NCBI RefSeq assembly: GCF_001984575.1
Contig: NZ_LZNS01000001.1
Location: 5,129,677 to 5,193,676 of the forward strand
From: Streptomyces sp. MP131-18
GTDB taxonomy: Bacteria; Actinomycetota; Actinomycetes; Streptomycetales; Streptomycetaceae
Direction of reading: 5' to 3'
DNA length: 64,000 bases
Shown piece by piece: positions 42,431-50,899 of this stretch. A program made the translations under genes and the position numbers. Position 1 is the first letter of the stretch. The number at the start of each line of letters is the position of its first letter. The notes under the pieces are model-generated. The model did no database searches, was not told where the DNA came from, and saw only the letters and a program-made list of their open reading frames with translations.

Positions 42431-42709
42431 ATGGCCATCGAGGTCAGCATTCCGACCATCCTCCGCACCTACACCGACGGCCGTAAGGCCGTCTCCGGCA
42501 GCGGAGAGACCATCGCCGAGCTGTTCACGGACCTGGAGGCCCGCCACCCGGGCATCAAGGAGCGGCTGGTGGAGGGCGAGGCGCTGCGCCGCTTCGTGAA
42601 CGTCTACCTGAACGACGAAGACGTCCGCTTCCTGGACGGCATCGCGACCAAGCTGGCGGACGGCGACAAGGTCACCATCCTGCCCGCCGTCGCCGGAGGC
42701 ATGCGCTGA
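42431..42709 (+). CDS. cysO: Ubiquitin-like sulfur carrier protein (CysO/MoaD family)
   Basis: A 92-residue beta-grasp sulfur carrier that, as a C-terminal thiocarboxylate, supplies sulfur to cysteine synthesis. The sequence MAIEVSIPTILRTYTDGRK and the GDKVTILPAVAGG tail match CysO. Active carriers must end in Gly-Gly; here two more residues, Met-Arg, follow, so processing (perhaps by the JAMM protease upstream) would be needed. The gene starts behind CAGGAGCC and its stop overlaps the cysM start (TGATG), so the two are translationally coupled. Expected partners are a MoeB-like activating enzyme elsewhere and CysM. Confidence 0.9.
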   Translation: MAIEVSIPTILRTYTDGRKAVSGSGETIAELFTDLEARHPGIKERLVEGEALRRFVNVYLNDEDVRFLDGIATKLADGDKVTILPAVAGGMR

Positions 42710-43659
42710 TGCGCTTCGACTCCCCGCTCGCGGCGGTCGGGAACACCCCACTGGTCCGGCTGCCGCGGCTCTCGCCCAGCGAGTCCGTACGGATCTGGGC
42801 GAAGCTGGAGGACCGGAACCCGACCGGGTCGGTCAAGGACCGTCCGGCGCTGTTCATGATCGAGCAGGCCGAGAAGGACGGGCGGCTCACGCCCGGCTGC
42901 ACGATTCTGGAGCCCACCTCCGGCAACACCGGCATCTCGCTGGCGATGGCGGCCCGGCTGAAGGGCTACCGCATCGTCTGCGTCATGCCGGAGAACACCT
43001 CGTCCGAGCGCCGCGAGCTGCTGGCCATGTGGGGCGCGGAGATCATCTCCTCGCCCGCGGCCGGCGGCTCCAACACGGCGGTCAGAGTGGCCAAGGAGCT
43101 GGCCGCCGAGCATCCCGACTGGGTGATGCTCTACCAGTACGGCAACCCGGACAACGCCGGTGCCCACTACGCCACCACCGGCCCCGAGATCCTTGCCGAC
43201 CTGCCCTCCCTGACCCACTTCGTGGCCGGCCTCGGCACCACCGGCACGCTGATGGGCGTCGGCCGGTACCTGCGCGAGCAGCGCCCCGGCGTCCAGATCG
43301 TCGCGGCCGAGCCGCGTTACGACGATCTGGTGTACGGGCTGCGCAACCTGGACGAGGGCTTCGTGCCAGAGCTGTACGACGAGTCGGTGCTCACCTCGCG
43401 CTTCTCCGTCGGCTCCGCCGACGCGGTCGCCCGCACCCGCGAACTCCTCGCCGAGGAAGGCATCTTCGCCGGTGTCTCCACCGGCGCCGCGCTGCACGCG
43501 GCGATCGGCGTCGGAGGCCGCGCGGCGAAGGCGGAGCAGGCCGCGGACATCGTCTTCGTCGTCGCCGACGGCGGCTGGAAGTACCTTTCCACCGGCATCT
43601 ACACCGCGTCCTCCACGGAGGAGGCGGTCGCCCGCCTCCACGGCCAGCTCTGGGCCTGA
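42709..43659 (+). CDS. cysM: Cysteine synthase (CysO-dependent CysM type)
   Basis: A 316-residue PLP enzyme of the cysteine synthase family. The PLP-Lys motif is NPTGSVKDRPALFM (Lys near residue 45), the PLP-phosphate loop GTTGTLMGVGRYL (about 180-192), and the substrate loop TSGNTGISLA (about 69). Co-location with CysO and the JAMM protease points to the CysM subtype that uses O-phosphoserine or similar plus CysO thiocarboxylate, as in M. tuberculosis, rather than sulfide and O-acetylserine. The full-length protein is intact. The start MRFDSPLAAVGNTPLVRL overlaps the cysO stop. Confidence 0.93.
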   Translation: MRFDSPLAAVGNTPLVRLPRLSPSESVRIWAKLEDRNPTGSVKDRPALFMIEQAEKDGRLTPGCTILEPTSGNTGISLAMAARLKGYRIVCVMPENTSSERRELLAMWGAEIISSPAAGGSNTAVRVAKELAAEHPDWVMLYQYGNPDNAGAHYATTGPEILADLPSLTHFVAGLGTTGTLMGVGRYLREQRPGVQIVAAEPRYDDLVYGLRNLDEGFVPELYDESVLTSRFSVGSADAVARTRELLAEEGIFAGVSTGAALHAAIGVGGRAAKAEQAADIVFVVADGGWKYLSTGIYTASSTEEAVARLHGQLWA

Positions 43660-43692
43660 AACGGCCCCAGGCCGGGGAGGGTCAGGGCAGAG

Positions 43693-44508
43693 TCAGGGCT
43701 TCGGAGCGCGTTCCTCATCGGTCCCGGCTTTCGCGAACGACGTCTCGACGCCTCGTTCGTGCAGGGCGGTGCGAACGGACGGGGGGAGGCCCGCGTCCGT
43801 GATCAGGGTGTCGAAGCCGGTCAGGTCCGCCACCCGGTACATGCCGAACGTGCCGTACTTGACGCTCCCCGCCAGCAGGACGGAACGCGACGCGGACCGC
43901 ATCGCGGCCTGTTTGACCTCGACCTTGGCCGCCGAGGGGGTGGTCACCCCGTGCGTCAGGTCCCAGGAGCTGGTCGACACGAAGGCCACGTCCAGCGCGA
44001 GCTGACCGAGGGTCAGGGCCGCGAGGCGGCCGACCGCCGAGCGGTTGGCGTGCTCTATCCGGCCACCGCTGTGGATGACTTCGATGTCCGGGTTCCCCAT
44101 GAGGGCGTTGGCCGTGGTGAAGTCGTTGGTCACCACGGTCATTCCCTGGTGCCTGACCAGGTGCGGCACCAGCGCCTGGCAGGTGGTGCCGGCGTCGAGG
44201 TAGACGGTGGTGTTGTCGTTGAGCAGCCCCGCGGCCCGTTCGGCGATGGCCAGCTTGGCCGGCTGATCCATCGTCGACTTGTCGATGAAGCTGGGCTCCT
44301 CGTGCAGCTGCCCCGCGATCCGCACGCCGCCGGGCACGGACACCGCCCGGCCCTGGCGTTCCAGCGTGGCGATGTCGCGGCGCACCGTCATGTGGGAGAC
44401 GCCGAGCATCTCGGTCAGCTGATGCACACTCAGCACCGCGTGCCCGCGCAGCAGCTTGATGAGCAACTCCCTGCGCTGGTCCGGGATCAGCGGAGTCTCG
44501 TCGGCCAT
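43693..44508 (-). CDS. DeoR-family transcriptional regulator
   Basis: A 271-residue DeoR repressor. The N-terminal HTH (LIPDQRRELLIKLLRGHAVL, then QLTEMLGVSHMTVRRDIATL) covers residues about 6-60, and the sugar-phosphate-binding DeoRC domain (about 80-240) follows, with VYLDAGTTCQAL. These proteins typically sense phosphorylated sugar intermediates. The ATG overlaps the stop of the GntP transporter gene by one base (TGATG), so it is the last gene of a dehydrogenase-gntP-deoR operon on the minus strand. It probably controls both this operon and the divergent kinase-aldolase genes through the TAAC repeats at 47390-47408. Confidence 0.9.
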   Translation of the reverse strand: MADETPLIPDQRRELLIKLLRGHAVLSVHQLTEMLGVSHMTVRRDIATLERQGRAVSVPGGVRIAGQLHEEPSFIDKSTMDQPAKLAIAERAAGLLNDNTTVYLDAGTTCQALVPHLVRHQGMTVVTNDFTTANALMGNPDIEVIHSGGRIEHANRSAVGRLAALTLGQLALDVAFVSTSSWDLTHGVTTPSAAKVEVKQAAMRSASRSVLLAGSVKYGTFGMYRVADLTGFDTLITDAGLPPSVRTALHERGVETSFAKAGTDEERAPKP

Positions 44509-45920
44509 CACACCAGTCCGAACCCGTAGAGGACGTAGAGCACCGCGAAGCCGGTGACCCCGGAGAGCGCGGAGGCCACGCCGATGGAACGGATGCCCTG
44601 CCCGACCGTCATGTTGGACAGCGTCGTGGTCACCCAGAAACCCGACGAGTTCGCATGCTTCATGATCTGCGCTCCCGTACCGCACGCCAAGTAGATCGCC
44701 AGGCCCGAGATGTCCAGGCTCCCCGCGAGCGGCTCCATGATGGCCGCCGCCGTCATCACCCCGAGGATATTGGAGCCGGTGATCGTGCAGATGGCCGCGG
44801 CCACCAGGAAGGGCACGATGATCGGGGACAGGCCCCAGTCCTGGATGATGTCGGCCACGCTGTCGGCCACCTCGGTCTCCCGGATGATCGTGGCGAGCGC
44901 GCCGCCGACCCCGGTGAGCGCCAGGGGCAGCGCGGCGAGCCGCAGGCCCGCCTCGAAGAGGTCGTTCAGCGTCTCCTTGCTGCTCCAGCGCCGGCCGAAG
45001 AGGGGCAGCGCCGCGAGGCAGCCGAGGAACAGGGCGATGACCGGCTCGCCGAGGAAGGCCAGCACGCCGCCGAATCCGGACTCCTCGCCCACCATGTCGA
45101 CCACGAACGAGTCGCACATGATCAGCACGATCGGCAGGAAGACGGGGATCAGGGACAGCGAAAGCGGCGCGCGCGGCGCGTCGTTCCCGGCCGCGTCGTT
45201 CCCGGCCGCGGCGGAGCCGGTGCCCGGGGAGCCGGTGCCCGGGGAGCCGGTGCCGCCCGCGGCGGACGCGGACGGGGCGAGGTGGTCGGTGAATTCGGCC
45301 TTCGGGGCGACGTAGGTCTTGATGGTCAGCAGGTAGAGCGTCGCGACGACGATGCCGGGCACGGCGACCAGCAGGCCGAAGAGCGTCGCCCGCCCGAGGT
45401 CGACACCGAGCAGCGACGTGGCGGCCAGGGGGCCAGGTCCTGGCGGCACCAGCGAGGTCATCACGTACGCGCCGAGGTAGAGGATCGGGCCGAGCCGCAT
45501 CATCGACATCTTGCTCTGGAACGCGATGGCGGAGACCACCGGGATGAGCATGAGGACGACGGTGTCGGCGATCAGCGGGATGCCGACGACGGAGGAGGCC
45601 ACGGCGATGGCCCAGGGCACCTTCCGGCCGGAGAACCAGCGCAGCGCCTCCTCGGTGATCCGCAGGGCCGCGCCGCCGAGTTCCAGCATCTTGCCGAGCA
45701 CGCAGCCGAAGATGACCAGCAGTCCGACGCTGGCCATCGTCGAGCCGAAGCCCTCGGTGACCAGCTCGACCGTCTTCGCGCCGCCCATGCCGAGCACGAG
45801 GCTGAGCGAGGTGACGATGACGAACAGCGTGGCGACCGGATGGACCTTGAATTTGGCGATCATCAGCACCAGAACGGCGATCGCCGCGCCGAACGCGATG
45901 AGCGTGTAGGCGTCGGACAT
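44508..45920 (-). CDS. GntP-family gluconate/sugar-acid transporter
   Basis: A 470-residue H+-coupled carrier for gluconate-like acids. The GntP pattern is clear: about twelve membrane segments, VVGIPLIADTVVLMLIPVV (about residues 111-129), SLVPPGPGPLAATSLLGVDL (about 160-179) and the C-terminal KHANSSGFWVTTTLSNMTVG. A Gly/Thr/Ser/Pro-rich loop (about 222-248) with repeated five-residue units (GTGSP, AAGND) replaces the usual loop. Location between a sugar-acid dehydrogenase and DeoR predicts a four-carbon or six-carbon acid sugar as substrate. The start is MSDAYTLIAFG. Confidence 0.9.
   Translation of the reverse strand: MSDAYTLIAFGAAIAVLVLMIAKFKVHPVATLFVIVTSLSLVLGMGGAKTVELVTEGFGSTMASVGLLVIFGCVLGKMLELGGAALRITEEALRWFSGRKVPWAIAVASSVVGIPLIADTVVLMLIPVVSAIAFQSKMSMMRLGPILYLGAYVMTSLVPPGPGPLAATSLLGVDLGRATLFGLLVAVPGIVVATLYLLTIKTYVAPKAEFTDHLAPSASAAGGTGSPGTGSPGTGSAAAGNDAAGNDAPRAPLSLSLIPVFLPIVLIMCDSFVVDMVGEESGFGGVLAFLGEPVIALFLGCLAALPLFGRRWSSKETLNDLFEAGLRLAALPLALTGVGGALATIIRETEVADSVADIIQDWGLSPIIVPFLVAAAICTITGSNILGVMTAAAIMEPLAGSLDISGLAIYLACGTGAQIMKHANSSGFWVTTTLSNMTVGQGIRSIGVASALSGVTGFAVLYVLYGFGLV
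45180..45254. repeat. 15-bp tandem repeats inside gntP
   Basis: Two arrays of 15-bp units (GTCGTTCCCGGCCGC twice, then GGAGCCGGTGCCCGG nearly three times) sit in the cytoplasmic-loop coding region. The unit length preserves frame, so copy number can change without breaking the protein. Confidence 0.8.
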
Positions 45921-45930
45921 GACGGACCTC

Positions 45931-47358
45931 TTAGTTCAGTGATGTCGGGGACGTCGGGGACGTCGGGGATGTGGCGGACGGGGCGGGCAGCGCGCGGCCG
46001 GTGTGCCAGGCCGCCAGCAGGTCGCGGTCGTGGCCGTCGAGGTCGGCGAGCGTGAGCAGCTGCCCGGCCGGAACGTCGCGCCGGAGCGTGGCGTGGGCGG
46101 CCAGGTAGAACGGAGCGGTGTCCTCGGGCGCGTCGGCGGCGGTCAGCAGCACGGGGTCGACGCCCGTGACCTCGTGGTGGTGCCCGCCCATGGCGAGCAC
46201 GGTGCCCGCGGCCAGGTCGCGGTCCGCCCGGCCGGCGAGCACGGCGTGCTGCCGCGGCGCACGCGGGCCGGCGGCCCGCCCGTGCCGCACGGCGTCCAGC
46301 AGGGTGAGCGGGGTCTCCACGCCCATCAGGTGGTAGGGCAGGTAGAGGCAGGCGTAGCGTCCGTCGCGGCTGACCACGTGGCCCTTCTGCGCGAGCGTGC
46401 GCCAGGTCTCCGGGTCGTGCGTTCGGACGACGGCGAACACCCCGCCCGCGAAGCTGGCCTCGCCCGGCAGGCGCAGCATGCTGAACACGTCGACGGCACC
46501 GGGGCGGGCGAGCAGGCCGCCGTGTTCCCGCAGCGCGTACACGTCGGCCAGTTCGGCCGGACGGGCCACCGGGTAGTGCATGCGTTCGGTGTCGGGGGTG
46601 CAGCCGGTGCCGGACGCGACGACGGCCATCTCGCAGTAGTCGGCCGCGGCGCGGCGCTTCAGCGGCGCGACGGCCCGCGCGCGGGCGGCGAGGGTGGCGC
46701 GGACGTCGTCGCCGAGCGTCAGCAGCTCGCCGAGCGCGGGCGCGGGCACGGTGTCGCCGAGCTGGGTGACGGTGCCGGTGTCGGGGTCGAAGACGAGGTC
46801 GTACTCGCCGGACTTGCCGATGGCCACGACGTCGAGGCCCAGGGCGCACGTCCGCGTGAACCAGGCGATGAGGTTGGCGGGCTGGTCCCCCGCGGCCGGG
46901 GTGTAGACGAGCCCGCGGCGGCGGGCGAGGTCGGCCAGGGCGACCCCGGCGACCGAGTCGACCTCCTTGCTCACCATGGCCACGTGCCGCCCGCCGTCGA
47001 GGGCGGCGCGCGCGGCCCGGTGGCCGACGGCCGGGCTGCCGGTGGCCTCGACGAGAACGTCGTACTCGGCGTCGGCCAGCAGCGCCACGTCCGTGACGAC
47101 GGCGATGCGGCCCCGGGCGCGGGCGGCGCGCACCTCGGCCGCGTCGCCCGCGGTGACGAGCGCCTCGCGGGGGAAGCCGAGGTCGGCGCACAGCGCCAGC
47201 ACCCCGGCCGCGTCGAGGTCGCACAGCACGGCGGGCTCAAGGCCGGGCAGGGCCCGGGTCTGGGCCAGCAGCGTGCGGGCGAAACCGCCTCGTGCGCCGG
47301 TCAGCGCGTAGGTGACGGGGCGGTCGGCCGGCCGCTCACCGGAGGTAGGTGCGTTCAT
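45931..47358 (-). CDS. NAD(P)-dependent dehydrogenase with C-terminal SAF domain (COG4091 type)
   Basis: A 475-residue oxidoreductase resembling homoserine-dehydrogenase-like proteins with a C-terminal SAF domain. The nucleotide-binding Rossmann fold is at the N-terminus (YALTGARGGFARTLLAQT), and the middle carries KSGEYDLVFDPDTGTVTQLG, a trait of this family. The SAF region near the C-terminus (about 370-450) is where flavo- or sugar-binding is expected. Placed next to GntP and divergent from a DUF1537 kinase, it is the best candidate for oxidising the incoming sugar acid to a 3-oxo acid. ATG 47358 is used; a TTG at 47379 is possible. The exact substrate is unknown. Confidence 0.83.
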   Translation of the reverse strand: MNAPTSGERPADRPVTYALTGARGGFARTLLAQTRALPGLEPAVLCDLDAAGVLALCADLGFPREALVTAGDAAEVRAARARGRIAVVTDVALLADAEYDVLVEATGSPAVGHRAARAALDGGRHVAMVSKEVDSVAGVALADLARRRGLVYTPAAGDQPANLIAWFTRTCALGLDVVAIGKSGEYDLVFDPDTGTVTQLGDTVPAPALGELLTLGDDVRATLAARARAVAPLKRRAAADYCEMAVVASGTGCTPDTERMHYPVARPAELADVYALREHGGLLARPGAVDVFSMLRLPGEASFAGGVFAVVRTHDPETWRTLAQKGHVVSRDGRYACLYLPYHLMGVETPLTLLDAVRHGRAAGPRAPRQHAVLAGRADRDLAAGTVLAMGGHHHEVTGVDPVLLTAADAPEDTAPFYLAAHATLRRDVPAGQLLTLADLDGHDRDLLAAWHTGRALPAPSATSPTSPTSPTSLN

Positions 47359-47389
47359 GAAGCGCGAACGTAACGCCAATTAACACCAG

Positions 47390-47408
47390 CGTCAACTTTG
47401 ATAACATC
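47390..47408. promoter_or_regulatory. Divergent operator region with TAAC direct repeats
   Basis: The only AT-rich patch of this locus, between dehydrogenase and kinase genes, contains TAACGCC and TAACACC (47370-47386) and TAACATC (47402-47408), three imperfect copies in one orientation. DeoR-family proteins often bind direct repeats, and this region would carry both promoters. Confidence 0.45.
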
Positions 47409-47459
47409 GATTCACAGAAATGGTCCGGAGGCTCCGAATGGAAAGGCAAGGTGACCGGC

Positions 47460-48773
47460 ATGGTCAGGTGGGGCGGCGTGGCCGACGACTTCACCGGTGC
47501 CACCGATCTCGCGGCGAACTGGGTGGCCCGCGGTCTGCGGACCAGCGTCTCCCTCGGCGTGCCCGAGGCGGATCAGCTGCCGCGTCTTGCGGCGATGGAC
47601 GCGGTGGTCGTCGCTCTGAAGACCCGCACGGCGCCGGTCGCCGACGCCGTCGGGCAGAGCCTGGCGGCGCTCGACGCGCTGCGCGGGCTCGGGTGCACGC
47701 GGTTCTACGACAAGTACTGCTCCACGTTCGACTCCACCCCGCGGGGCAATATCGGCCCGGTCGGTGACGCGCTGATGGCCGCGCTCGACGCGGACGTGGC
47801 GGTCGTGGTCCCGTCCTTCCCGGCCAACGGGCGCACCGTCTACCACCGCCAGCTGTTCGTCGGCGACCGGCCGCTCGGCGAGAGCTCGATGCGCCACCAC
47901 CCGCTGACGCCCATGACCGATTCCGATGTGGTCCGGCTGCTCACCCCGCAGACCGTCAACCGGGTGGTGTCCGTGCCGCTGCCCGTGGTGCGCGGCGGGC
48001 CTGATGCCCTGCGCGGCGCGCTGCGCGCGGCCGGCGGCGAGGGCCGCGCCTACGCCGTGGTCGACGCCGTCGACGACGCCGACCTGGCGTGTATCGCGCG
48101 GGCCACGGCCGATCATGTCCTGGTCACCGGCGGTTCCGGGCTCGCGCTCGGGCTGCCGCGGGGCGACGGTGACGCCTCCGCGGCCATGCCGGTGGAGCCG
48201 GGTTTCCGGGCCGTGCTCTCGGGCAGCGCCTCGGCCGCCACCCGCCGCCAGCTCGCCGCGGCCCGCGGCTCGGTCGCCGCCCGCAAGCTGGACCTGGCCG
48301 CGCTCAGGACGGACCCGGCGGGCGAGGTCGCGCGGCTCACCCGGTGGGCCCGCGAACGGTGGTCGGCCGCGCCCGACGCCCCCGTCCTGGTCCACTCCGT
48401 CGACGAGGCGGACGGCCCGGACGACCCGAACAGCACGAACAGCACGAACGGCCCGGTCGGCCAGGACGGCCGGGACGCCGCACCGCCCGGCGGGCGGCCG
48501 GCCGCCGAGCTGGTCGAGGAGGCGCTCGCCGCCTGCGCCGTCGCGTTCGCGGCGGTCGGGGCCCGGCAGTTCATCGTCGCCGGCGGCGAGACCTCCGGGA
48601 GCGTCGTCCAGGCCCTCGGCGTGCGGCGCCTCGACCTCGGGCCCGCGCTCGCGCCCGGGGTCTCGTGGGCGCACGGCGCCGCCGCGGACGGCCGTGCCTA
48701 CAACCTCGCCCTGAAGTCGGGGAACTTCGGGCGGCAGGACATCTTCACCAGCGGCTGGGAGGCCATCTCGTGA
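47460..48773 (+). CDS. DUF1537 family four-carbon acid sugar kinase
   Basis: A 437-residue sugar-acid kinase of the OtnK/DtnK family, shown in other bacteria to phosphorylate 3-oxo-tetronates or D-threonate. The substrate-binding N-terminal motif is GGVADDFTGATDLAANW, with DDFTG diagnostic; the ATP-binding C-terminal half ends IVAGGETSGSVVQALGVRRL. ATG 47460 is used; a GTG at 47451 is possible and both have purine-rich upstream sequence. It is translationally coupled to the aldolase gene (GTGA overlap). An Asp/Asn/Ser/Thr-rich insert lies at about 320-345. It is the kinase step of the proposed pathway. Confidence 0.9.
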   Translation: MVRWGGVADDFTGATDLAANWVARGLRTSVSLGVPEADQLPRLAAMDAVVVALKTRTAPVADAVGQSLAALDALRGLGCTRFYDKYCSTFDSTPRGNIGPVGDALMAALDADVAVVVPSFPANGRTVYHRQLFVGDRPLGESSMRHHPLTPMTDSDVVRLLTPQTVNRVVSVPLPVVRGGPDALRGALRAAGGEGRAYAVVDAVDDADLACIARATADHVLVTGGSGLALGLPRGDGDASAAMPVEPGFRAVLSGSASAATRRQLAAARGSVAARKLDLAALRTDPAGEVARLTRWARERWSAAPDAPVLVHSVDEADGPDDPNSTNSTNGPVGQDGRDAAPPGGRPAAELVEEALAACAVAFAAVGARQFIVAGGETSGSVVQALGVRRLDLGPALAPGVSWAHGAAADGRAYNLALKSGNFGRQDIFTSGWEAIS

Positions 48774-49510
48774 GCAAGGCCGGGACGAACGGGCCCGCTG
48801 CCCCGTCGGGGACGGCGGCGGAGGGCACGCGCGACGGAAGCGATCCGCTCGCGGAGCTGGTGGCGGCGGGGCGTGAGCTGGCCGCCGCCGGGCTGAGCCC
48901 CGGGGCGTCGGGCAACCTCAGCGTGCGCGTCGGCGACCGGGTGTTCATCACGCCGACCGGCGCGCGCCTGGCCGACCTGACCCCCGACCGGCTCGCCGTG
49001 CTCGGCCTCGGTGCGGACCCCGTTCACGTGGCGGGCCCGCCGCCGTCCAAGGAGTTCCCGCTGCACCTCGCATTCTACCTGCGGGACCCGGCGGCCGGCG
49101 CGGTCGCCCACCTGCACAGCGCGCACGCCGCCGCCTACTCGTGCCTGCCGCCCTGGTCGGAGCGCAGCGCGGTGCCGCCGCTGACCCCGTACTTCGTGAT
49201 GCGGGTGGGCCAGACGCCGCTGATCCCCTACGCCGCGCCGGGCGACGCCGGGCAGGCCGAGCGCCTGCGGTCACTGGACTTCCCGTTCCGCGCGGCCCTG
49301 CTCCAGAACCACGGCCCGATCACCGCGGGCCCCTCGCTCGCGTCCGCGGTGGACGCCGTGGTCGAGCTGGAGGAGGTCAGCCGCCTGCTGCTGCTCCTGA
49401 ACGGGACGGCTCCGCGGCACCTCACGCACGGGGAGGCGGCCGAGCTGGCCCGGCGGTACGGATCGCCGTGGGACGTCCCCGGGGAGGCGGCCGGGCGCGC
49501 GTCACGGTGA
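48770..49510 (+). CDS. Class II aldolase/adducin family protein (probable tetronate-phosphate decarboxylase/aldolase)
   Basis: A 246-residue zinc-dependent class II aldolase. The metal ligands are visible as the paired His in VAHLHSAHAAA and the later His in LLQNHGPITAG, with the Glu of SKEFPLHLAFY; the substrate phosphate loop is GASGNLSVRVGD (about 42-53). In DUF1537 pathways the partner OtnC decarboxylates the 3-oxo-tetronate 4-phosphate to a triose phosphate, which this gene's position and coupling to the kinase support. The start GTG 48770 overlaps the kinase stop. A 25-residue Ala/Gly/Thr-rich N-terminus precedes the conserved part. Confidence 0.88.
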   Translation: MSKAGTNGPAAPSGTAAEGTRDGSDPLAELVAAGRELAAAGLSPGASGNLSVRVGDRVFITPTGARLADLTPDRLAVLGLGADPVHVAGPPPSKEFPLHLAFYLRDPAAGAVAHLHSAHAAAYSCLPPWSERSAVPPLTPYFVMRVGQTPLIPYAAPGDAGQAERLRSLDFPFRAALLQNHGPITAGPSLASAVDAVVELEEVSRLLLLLNGTAPRHLTHGEAAELARRYGSPWDVPGEAAGRASR

Positions 49511-49541
49511 GTGTCAGTGCGGGCACGTAGAGTCTGTTCGC

Positions 49542-50738
49542 GTGACCGTGCGCAGCTACTCCCGTTCCCCCTTGGGCGCCGAGCAGACCGTCTGGACCAG
49601 GATCACCGCCAGGGACTCCCTGGCCAGACGGCTCGACTGGCCCCTGCTGCTCTCGGCCGTCTCGCTCTCGCTGCTCGGCACGCTGCTGGTGTACTCGGCC
49701 ACCCGCGGGCGCATGGATCTGAACAGCGGGGAGCCCGAGTACTTCCTGGTCCGCCACTTCTTCAACGTGTGCATCGGCGGCGGGCTCGCCGCGGTCACGG
49801 TCTGGCTCGGCCACATCCGGCTGCGCACGGCCGTGCCCGCGCTGTACGTGCTGTCCGTGCTGCTGTCCCTGCTGGTGCTCAGCCCGGTGGGCTCCACGGT
49901 CAACGGCTCGCGCAGCTGGATCCAGCTGGGCGGCGGTTTCGCCTTCCAGCCCTCGGAGCTGGTCAAGGTCGGCGTCGTGCTGGCCATGTCGACGCTGCTC
50001 GCCGCGCCGCTGGAGAGTGACGGGCGGCTGCGCCCGGACACCAGGGCGGTGCTCCAGGCGCTGCTCATCGCCGCGCTGCCGGCCGTGCTGATCATGCTCT
50101 CGCCCGACGTCGGCCAGACGATGGTGCTCGCCTCGATCGCGCTGGGCGTGCTCCTCGCCTCGGGCGCGGGGCGCCGGTGGGTGCTCGGCCTGCTCGGGCT
50201 CGGCGTGGCCGGGGCCCTGGCGGTCTGGCAGCTCGGCCTCCTCGACGAGTACCAGATCAACCGGTTCGCGGCCTTCGCCAATCCGGCCCTCGACCCCTCG
50301 GGCGTCGGGTACAACACCAACCAGGCGCGCATCGCGATCGGTTCGGGCGGGCTGACCGGGCAGGGCCTGTTCCACGGGAGCCAGACGACCGGGCAGTTCG
50401 TGCCCGAGCAGCACACGGACTTCATCTTCACCGTGGCGGGCGAGGAGCTGGGTTTCCTGGGCGCGGGGCTCGTGGTGGTGCTGATCGGCGTCGTGCTGTG
50501 GCGCGGCTGCCGGATCGCGGCGCAGGCCCCCGATCTGTACGGCACGATCCTGGCCGTCGGCATCGTGACGTGGATCGCGTTCCAGAGCTTTCAGAACATG
50601 GGCATGGCGCTGGGGATCATGCCCGTCACGGGCCTGCCGCTGCCGTTCCTGTCCTACGGCGGCTCGTCCATGTTCGCCATCTGGATCGCCGTGGGTCTGC
50701 TGCTCGCCATTCGTATTCGTTCCCGCAGCAAAATGTGA
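49542..50738 (+). CDS. rodA: RodA/FtsW-family peptidoglycan polymerase (SEDS)
   Basis: A 398-residue SEDS protein with about ten membrane segments, acting as a cell-wall glycosyltransferase with a class B PBP. Family signatures include NGSRSWIQLGGGFAFQPSELVK (about residues 119-140), EQHTDFIFTVAGEELGFLGA (about 286-305) and LPLPFLSYGGSSMFAIWIAV (about 365-384). The RodA versus FtsW split cannot be made with certainty; no FtsZ-operon genes are near, favouring RodA-like. GTG 49542 follows the tail of the aldolase gene by 31 nt. The product is full length. Confidence 0.9.
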   Translation: MTVRSYSRSPLGAEQTVWTRITARDSLARRLDWPLLLSAVSLSLLGTLLVYSATRGRMDLNSGEPEYFLVRHFFNVCIGGGLAAVTVWLGHIRLRTAVPALYVLSVLLSLLVLSPVGSTVNGSRSWIQLGGGFAFQPSELVKVGVVLAMSTLLAAPLESDGRLRPDTRAVLQALLIAALPAVLIMLSPDVGQTMVLASIALGVLLASGAGRRWVLGLLGLGVAGALAVWQLGLLDEYQINRFAAFANPALDPSGVGYNTNQARIAIGSGGLTGQGLFHGSQTTGQFVPEQHTDFIFTVAGEELGFLGAGLVVVLIGVVLWRGCRIAAQAPDLYGTILAVGIVTWIAFQSFQNMGMALGIMPVTGLPLPFLSYGGSSMFAIWIAVGLLLAIRIRSRSKM

Positions 50739-50899
50739 CCGGGAATGCGGTCGCGGCATGATCGACCGCTTTCGCGGTGCTGCCGCGCGGCCGGTCCGCC
50801 GCCCTGGTGATTCCGCCCACACCCCGCCCCCGACCAGGGGCGGCGCGGCCCGTTGCGACTTACAGTCGTTCGAACCCCACTACGGAGGTTCCCCCTTTC

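Noticed and set aside
42283..42486. Alternative-frame Cys-containing ORF starting MNGRVAVHRC in the cysO leader
   Set aside because: It contains several Cys but reads into cysO out of frame. The neighbouring frame with the RLHVDLCR motif matches known leader peptides better.
50868..50878. GTTCGAACCCC stretch resembling a tRNA T-loop
   Set aside because: No acceptor stem, D-arm or anticodon arm can be built around it, so it is not a tRNA.
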